From JAAZNF01 sp964561025 (GTDB lineage Bacteria > Myxococcota > B64-G9): DNA of 64,000 nucleotides. Each line of letters starts with the position of its first letter. Within the stretch, counting starts at the first letter, position 1. The notes beneath the pieces are model-generated. The model saw nothing but the letters and a program-made list of their open reading frames with translations. It searched no databases and was not told the DNA's origin. The DNA lies in assembly GCA_964561025.1 (NCBI GenBank), contig CAZLNM010000011.1, positions 1-64,000 of the forward strand. The letters run 5' to 3'. The translations under genes were made by a program, and so were the position numbers. Positions 62,263 through 64,000 of this stretch are shown one piece after another.

Positions 62263-63531
62263 CTATCTCGACAGGAGCGCGCGCGCGTCGTCGGCATAGG
62301 GGCCGTTCGTGAATTCATCCAGGTAGCGGCGGGCGGCGTCCCGGGCCTTGTCGGGCTGGCCGGCGTCGAGCGCGGCCTGGATGGAGCGGCCCAGGGCTTC
62401 TTCCACCAGAGGACCCCGAGGGGCCTCCTCGAGGTATCGTTCGAACCATGTCAGCGCCGCCGCGGGTTCTTGCGCCAGCTCGAGGGCAACGGTGGCGAGC
62501 AAGAACGCCGCCAGCCGGGAACGCGGCGACTGCGGAAAGCGACCGCGGAAGGCCTCGAGCGCTCGGACCGCGCGCGAGGAGTCCCGGGCCAGCCGGCAGG
62601 TCTCGGCCAGGCGCCACAGGTCGTCCGCGCCGAGCGAGACAAGGAGATCTTCAAAGGAATCTCCGACGGCCGCGAGCGCCGAGCGGTACTCGCCCACGTG
62701 GTGGAGCAGGCGCCAGGCGGTGAGCGGGGACTCCTCGTGCAAGATGGCGTCCCGGCCCGCCGGGGCGTCCGCCAGTTTTGCCGCAGCAGCGTCGTTCGGA
62801 GAGCTCTCCCCCGTCTCCGGCGGCAGCGAGGCAGGCGCTGGTCGTGTGACCGCCATTCTCGACGCCGTGTCCTTCGCCGGGTCCGGCGTGACCTCGGCCA
62901 CCGGTGTCCGGTCTTTGTCCGCTCGAACCCACCGCTCCCCGGTGGCGACGGTGGTCTCTTCCGCCACACCGGGCCCCGCGACCCGGACCGCTCCGCGCGC
63001 GACCGAGATCTCGATCTCGGCGCGCTCTGGCCGCCAGGACACGGAGAACTCGGTGCCGACAACGAACACGCTGTACGGTCCGGCGCGGATCGACCAGCTC
63101 CGCTCCTCCGCCCGGTGGATGTTCGCGGCGATGGCTCCACTGGCAAGCCGCAACTCGACCCGCCGCGGGCTCGACTCGAGAATCTGGGCCGCGGAACCCG
63201 CCAGGATCTCCACGCGGCTGCCATCCTCGAAATCCACCGGCAGGTTTTCGGCCGCGGCCTGAAGCAGGACCCGAGAGCCGTACGGCTGCTCACCCTTTAC
63301 CCGGAAACCAAACCGTTCTTCCGGAGGTGTGAGCAACATGAGCAGGCCAAACACCGCTCCGGCCGTGGCCAGCACGGCAAGTGTGAAACGCGCCGCGTTC
63401 CGGCGGCGACGGCCCGCGGCGGCAAGGATGGCGCTCTGCTGGAAGAACAATCGCTCGGCGTCCGGGCCCGGCCCCAGGTTGCTCCCGATCTTTCGGCCAA
63501 GCTCTTCCAGCCGATCGTCATTCGGGCTCAT
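62263..63531 (-). CDS. FecR-like anti-sigma-type membrane protein with TPR tail
   Basis: 422 aa. ATG 63531 overlaps the sigma-factor stop (ATGA). A short cytoplasmic N-terminus (MSPNDDRLEELGRKIGSN), one transmembrane helix (FTLAVLATAGAVFGLLMLL), then a FecR-like periplasmic domain: ENLPVDFEDGSRVEILAGSAAQIL, LRLASGAIAANIH, GPYSVFVVGTEFSVSWRPERAEIEISVARGAVRV. The C-terminal ~140 residues are TPR-like (AFLLATVALELAQEPAAALTWFERYLEEAP). By analogy with FecR, it should hold or signal to the sigma factor encoded just upstream; the TPR half may bind the periplasmic trigger. Confidence 0.85.
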   Translation of the reverse strand: MSPNDDRLEELGRKIGSNLGPGPDAERLFFQQSAILAAAGRRRRNAARFTLAVLATAGAVFGLLMLLTPPEERFGFRVKGEQPYGSRVLLQAAAENLPVDFEDGSRVEILAGSAAQILESSPRRVELRLASGAIAANIHRAEERSWSIRAGPYSVFVVGTEFSVSWRPERAEIEISVARGAVRVAGPGVAEETTVATGERWVRADKDRTPVAEVTPDPAKDTASRMAVTRPAPASLPPETGESSPNDAAAAKLADAPAGRDAILHEESPLTAWRLLHHVGEYRSALAAVGDSFEDLLVSLGADDLWRLAETCRLARDSSRAVRALEAFRGRFPQSPRSRLAAFLLATVALELAQEPAAALTWFERYLEEAPRGPLVEEALGRSIQAALDAGQPDKARDAARRYLDEFTNGPYADDARALLSR

Positions 63532-64000
63532 GCGCCACCTCCTTCCAACATGACCCCGAGCAGCGAATCCCGGGCCGCGAGCTCGGAAAACTTCTGCCGG
63601 GCGCGAGCCAGCCTGCGCTTTGCAGTCGCCAGCGAGCAACCGCATAGCTGAGCCACCTCCTCCAGGGTGTATCCCTCGATGAAGCGCAGCGAAAAAATGA
63701 TGCGTTGCTCGGTGCTCAACCGATCGAGGAAAACATAGCAGCGCTCCAAAAACATCCTTCGCTCGGCATCGGCGCCGGGGACGGCCGGGGAGGGGGGCGG
63801 CGCGGCGGGAGGAAAGAAGAATCGTAGGAGCTTTCGCCGCCGCAGCTCGCGTCGGATCGTGTTGACGGTGACGCACGCCACCCAGGCCGGCAGCGCCCTC
63901 GCCTCCCGCACGCCGCCCGCGGCCTCGAAGAGATTCAAAAAGGCCTGCTGGACCACGTCGTCGTGATCGCGATCGGCGCCGAGCAGCCGCCACACCAGGC
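63528..64000 (-). CDS. ECF-family RNA polymerase sigma factor, N-terminus beyond the window
   Basis: The frame stays open to the window edge, so the start is outside. Visible parts are the end of region 2 (DRDHDDVVQQAFLNLFEA, VTVNTIRRELRRRK) and region 4 (LSTEQRIIFSLRFIEGYTLEEVAQLCGCSLATAKRRLARARQKF), a typical helix-turn-helix that reads the -35 element. It is translationally coupled to the FecR-like gene, as sigma/anti-sigma pairs usually are. Confidence 0.9.
   Translation of the reverse strand, partial: LVWRLLGADRDHDDVVQQAFLNLFEAAGGVREARALPAWVACVTVNTIRRELRRRKLLRFFFPPAAPPPSPAVPGADAERRMFLERCYVFLDRLSTEQRIIFSLRFIEGYTLEEVAQLCGCSLATAKRRLARARQKFSELAARDSLLGVMLEGGGA

Overview
The window looks like a piece of a metagenome-assembled or draft genome from a high-GC, Gram-negative bacterium of the Myxococcota / former Deltaproteobacteria type. 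Supporting signs are a MYXO-CTERM-like sorting tail, Ser/Thr kinases with PEGA domains, many large secreted lipoproteins with Cys-rich or EGF-like repeats, a clostripain-family lipoprotein, and several outer-membrane barrels. There are two 10-N assembly gaps (8405-8414 and 14644-14653), each interrupting a gene. I see no rRNA, tRNA, CRISPR array or insertion sequence. No database search was possible, so family calls rest on motifs and domain order.

Layout. 1-4.3 kb: the end of an FG-GAP propeller protein, then a compact cassette resembling a peptide natural-product (RiPP) system: a 51-aa peptide, an HPr-kinase-like protein, a radical SAM enzyme with auxiliary cysteines, and a signal-peptidase-like domain fused to a GNAT acetyltransferase. 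The middle of this cassette is markedly AT-rich. 4.4-13.6 kb: cell-envelope genes (M1-like metallopeptidase lipoprotein, two outer-membrane proteins, lipoprotein, YddG-like exporter, Cys-repeat surface protein). 13.7-21.8 kb: a tight operon of an aconitase homologue that has lost nearly all active-site residues, then ettA, uvrB, uvrC and a DUF507 gene. 22-28 kb: two PEGA-containing Ser/Thr kinases, the second divergent from a TPR protein and a lipoprotein. 28.4-30.4 kb: pal and a ybgF/cpoB-like gene in the canonical order; this Pal carries a Cys-rich insert. 30.6-43.3 kb: MATE transporter, EGF/clostripain lipoprotein, a signal-peptidase-I homologue without its catalytic dyad, a 1496-aa HEAT/propeller/transglutaminase/TPR protein, a porin and a conserved hypothetical. 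43.5-47.2 kb: cyclic-nucleotide-binding protein and a GT-C membrane protein divergent from a TonB-like protein. 47.4-50.7 kb: gcvH-gcvPA-gcvPB (glycine cleavage, without gcvT). 50.7-62.1 kb: lipase-like lipoprotein, an orphan N6-adenine DNA methyltransferase, and three secreted repeat proteins. 62.2-64 kb: FecR-like/TPR membrane protein overlapping a truncated ECF sigma factor.

Cutting across all of this, many gaps between transcription units carry the same hairpin: two 13-nt arms whose sequence differs from copy to copy but stays complementary, around a 16-nt loop with a conserved pattern. I count about ten clear copies and three degenerate ones. This repeat family, the RiPP-like cassette and the pseudo-aconitase are the three observations I would follow first.
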